A model generated the notes under the pieces. That model made no database searches, was not told the origin of the DNA, and was given only the letters and a program-made list of their open reading frames with translations. A DNA stretch of 22,920 nt from Bacillota bacterium. Its GTDB lineage: Bacteria > Bacillota > Clostridia > Lachnospirales > Lachnospiraceae. A program made the translations under genes and the position numbers. The stretch lies in assembly GCA_023439505.1 (NCBI GenBank), contig JAEXNR010000065.1:1-22920 (forward strand). The letters are read 5' to 3'. This document shows positions 22,178 through 22,920 of this stretch, in pieces (within the stretch, counting starts at the first letter, position 1; each line of letters begins with the position of its first letter).

Positions 22178-22244
22178 AGTCGGTCGGGCGACTATAAAAA
22201 GTCCTTAAGCGCGACGCGCCACCGGATCTGATCCGGTGAGTGGA
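22178..22244 (+). ncRNA. Pistol self-cleaving ribozyme
   Basis: All parts of a pistol ribozyme are present in order. P1 is AGTCG (22178-22182) with CGACT (22189-22193), closing loop GTCGGG (22183-22188). An 8-nt A-rich linker ATAAAAAG follows, then the P2 5' strand TCC (22202-22204) and the conserved TTAAG (22205-22209). The pseudoknot strand CGCGAC (22210-22215) pairs GTCG of the P1 loop through CGAC, with one G-G mismatch before a last G-C pair. GCG (22216-22218) precedes P3, an 8-bp hairpin CACCGGAT-CTG-ATCCGGTG (22220-22238). AG and then T lead to the P2 3' strand GGA (22242-22244). Cleavage is expected between G22240 and U22241. The order and linker lengths match the family's known members as I recall them. 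It begins one base after a stop codon and cuts 35 nt before the next ATG. Confidence 0.85.
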
Positions 22245-22275
22245 ATAGATAATAAATCAAATGGAGGTAGAAGAT

Positions 22276-22512
22276 ATGACTCAGAAAGAATATAAGAGAT
22301 GCACAGGTTTAATGATTGATGCGATATCCAGCGCCAATAGATCAAAAGAGGCTTTTAACGCTTCTAGTAATATGAATTTGAGTGATGTAAATAGAAATGT
22401 TCAAGAATTAATTGGACAAAATTCATTGGGGTACGCCGAAGGAATTAGCCAGGTACTTGTAGTCTTGGGATTTAAACATGATAGAATGGAGGAATTGCAG
22501 AATTTATTGTAA
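22276..22512 (+). CDS. Small hypothetical protein (78 aa) between two ribozymes
   Basis: This 78-aa protein is helical and soluble (MTQKEYKRCTGLMIDAISSA, then NRSKEAFNASSNMNLSDVNR, ending KHDRMEELQNLL). I do not recognise a family. The start at 22276 is chosen over an in-frame ATG at 22261 because GGAGGT (22263-22268) lies seven bases before it. The gene lies between a pistol ribozyme that cuts 35 nt before its ATG and a hammerhead ribozyme that cuts 64 nt after its stop codon. Its ribosome binding site stays on the released piece. If both ribozymes act, the coding RNA becomes a 336-nt fragment with a 5'-OH and cyclic phosphate. It may simply be a phage accessory gene, but the arrangement suggests control at the level of RNA form. 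Confidence 0.8.
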   Translation: MTQKEYKRCTGLMIDAISSANRSKEAFNASSNMNLSDVNRNVQELIGQNSLGYAEGISQVLVVLGFKHDRMEELQNLL

Positions 22513-22513
22513 C

Positions 22514-22581
22514 CCCGTCTGATGATGGCCTGCCGGGTACAGGCCGAAACTCTCCCCAGCATAAACCGGGGAGGTCACGGG
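22514..22581 (+). ncRNA. Hammerhead self-cleaving ribozyme, type I topology
   Basis: The catalytic core CTGATGA (22519-22525), GAAA (22546-22549) and cleavage triplet GTC (22574-22576) are all present with three supporting stems. Stem I is CCCGT (22514-22518) with ACGGG (22577-22581). Stem II is GGCCTG with CAGGCC (22527-22532, 22540-22545) and loop CCGGGTA. Stem III is A22549-U22575, C22550-G22574, then CTCCCC (22552-22557) with GGGGAG (22568-22573) and a 10-nt loop. Entry and exit through stem I make it type I. Two deviations are seen: an extra U22526 between A9 and stem II, and a bulged U22551 in stem III. Cleavage is expected after C22576. It begins one base after the stop codon of the 78-aa gene. 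Confidence 0.83.
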
Positions 22582-22594
22582 AACCCGTCGGCAT

Positions 22595-22618
22595 AGAGGA
22601 TAAACGCCGCCTCTTTTA
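22595..22618 (+). terminator. Weak intrinsic terminator after the hammerhead
   Basis: AGAGG (22595-22599) pairs with CCTCT (22610-22614) around a 10-nt loop and is followed by TTT then ATATAG. A CGGC/GCCG pairing (22589-22592 with 22606-22609) is an alternative. The stem is short, but position between convergent genes fits a terminator for the ribozyme operon. Confidence 0.5.
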
Positions 22619-22639
22619 TATAGATTGTACATTGATAAT

Positions 22640-22920
22640 TTAATCGGCCTTAAAAGCCTTCCTGGTAACCGGTCCGACCTTGCCGTCCACTGTGATCTTG
22701 CAGCTCTGTTGATAGGCCCGGATCGCTTTGTCTGTCATTGGTCCACAATCTCCATCAACAACAAGATTAAATCCTGCCTGGTTAAGCTCCCACTGTACCC
22801 ATTTTACACCTTCACCTTTGTATCCCGTACAAATAGTCTCTAACGGCTCTTTGTACGGATTCTGAGCCTTCTGGGAGATAACTGGTGCATCATAATCAAT
22901 ATAATCGAACAGTAGCCAGT
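22640..22920 (-). CDS. Endolysin / cell-wall hydrolase, C-terminal peptidoglycan-binding domain (partial)
   Basis: The frame enters from the right edge on the minus strand and stops at 22640-22642. The 93 visible residues include a linker (WLLFDYIDYDAPVIS and NPYKEPLETICTGYKGEG) and a PG_binding_1 domain: VKWVQWELNQAGFNLVVDGD, then CGPMTDKAIRAYQQSCKI and TVDGKVGPVTRKAFKAD. Both D-G-x-x-G-P repeats are present. Such domains anchor amidase, lysozyme or glycoside-hydrolase-25 lysins to the cell wall. The catalytic domain lies beyond the window, so the bond cleaved is unknown. Base composition is higher in GC than neighbours, as usual for phage structural and lysis genes. It converges with the ribozyme operon and marks the late end of a prophage whose att site is at about 19.1 kb. 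Confidence 0.88.
   Translation of the reverse strand, partial: WLLFDYIDYDAPVISQKAQNPYKEPLETICTGYKGEGVKWVQWELNQAGFNLVVDGDCGPMTDKAIRAYQQSCKITVDGKVGPVTRKAFKAD

Noticed and set aside
22178..22260. Simple terminator hairpin between the two small genes
   Set aside because: The GC-rich P3 stem is followed by GAGTGGAATAG, not a T-run, and all the other pistol elements surround it in order.
22513..22581. Ordinary 3' UTR hairpins after the 78-aa gene
   Set aside because: The unpaired joints are exactly CTGATGA, GAAA and GTC, and distant CCCGT/ACGGG strands close the fold, as a hammerhead requires.
22625..22843. Rightward open frame at the right edge
   Set aside because: It is antisense to the peptidoglycan-binding domain of the endolysin, which is unambiguous on the minus strand.
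1..22920. Integrase gene expected with the att site and two excisionase-type genes
   Set aside because: No frame in the window shows the R-H-x-x-R...Y pattern of tyrosine recombinases or a serine-recombinase domain; it must lie outside.

Overview
The window is AT-rich and gene-dense. Its strong GGAGG-type ribosome binding sites, sigma-A-like promoters and protein families (DUF5688, TIGR03299/DUF932, RecT/YqaJ, type III Mod/Res, clostridial-type HTH and RHH proteins) point to a low-GC Firmicute, most likely a gut clostridium of the Lachnospiraceae type. This is an inference from content, not a taxonomic search. Everything seen is accessory DNA; no core metabolic gene is present.

Region 1 (1-18.9 kb) is an integrative island with no virion genes. 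It opens with the 3' end of an IS110-family transposase. A leftward operon follows: an unknown 175-aa protein, a D5/P4-type primase-helicase, a small RNase H1-N-terminal-like (viroplasmin) protein and an excisionase-type HTH. An unknown 519-aa protein diverges from it. After that comes a 144-bp AT-rich segment bounded by a perfect 23-bp inverted repeat built from TGCCAC units, a good candidate replication origin for the primase. A rightward recombination cassette follows: DUF932, RadC-JAB, YqaJ exonuclease, RecT annealase and DUF5688. Next are a second small excisionase-type HTH, an XRE repressor with its own operator, a membrane/protease cassette (LRAT-like acyltransferase, rhomboid protease, small membrane protein), a leftward type III restriction-modification operon (Mod then Res), and an unknown gene with an interrupted reading frame whose break lies next to a possible -1 slippery heptamer.

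Region 2 (about 19.0-19.25 kb) is an integration junction. It holds the 3' part of a class II tRNA, read as tRNA-Leu with anticodon AAG, on the minus strand, followed by a strong terminator and flanked by inverted and direct repeats. Polarity implies that the element using this att site lies to the right.

Region 3 (19.2-22.9 kb) looks like the distal end of a prophage. It has an XRE regulator with a palindromic control region, a secreted or membrane zinc-ribbon/OB-fold protein, a cluster of perfect palindromes, a translationally coupled RHH + HTH pair, two small genes, and the C-terminus of a peptidoglycan-binding endolysin entering from the right.

The most striking content is in this last part. 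Two self-cleaving ribozymes of different classes sit on the same strand about 0.27 kb apart: a pistol ribozyme (22178-22244) directly after the stop codon of a 53-aa gene, and a hammerhead ribozyme (22514-22581) directly after the stop codon of a 78-aa gene. Together they bracket the 78-aa gene with its ribosome binding site. If both cleave, they release a 336-nt mini-mRNA with a 5'-OH and a 2',3'-cyclic phosphate, the chemistry needed for RtcB-type ligation into a circle. I found no integrase, CRISPR array or rRNA gene.
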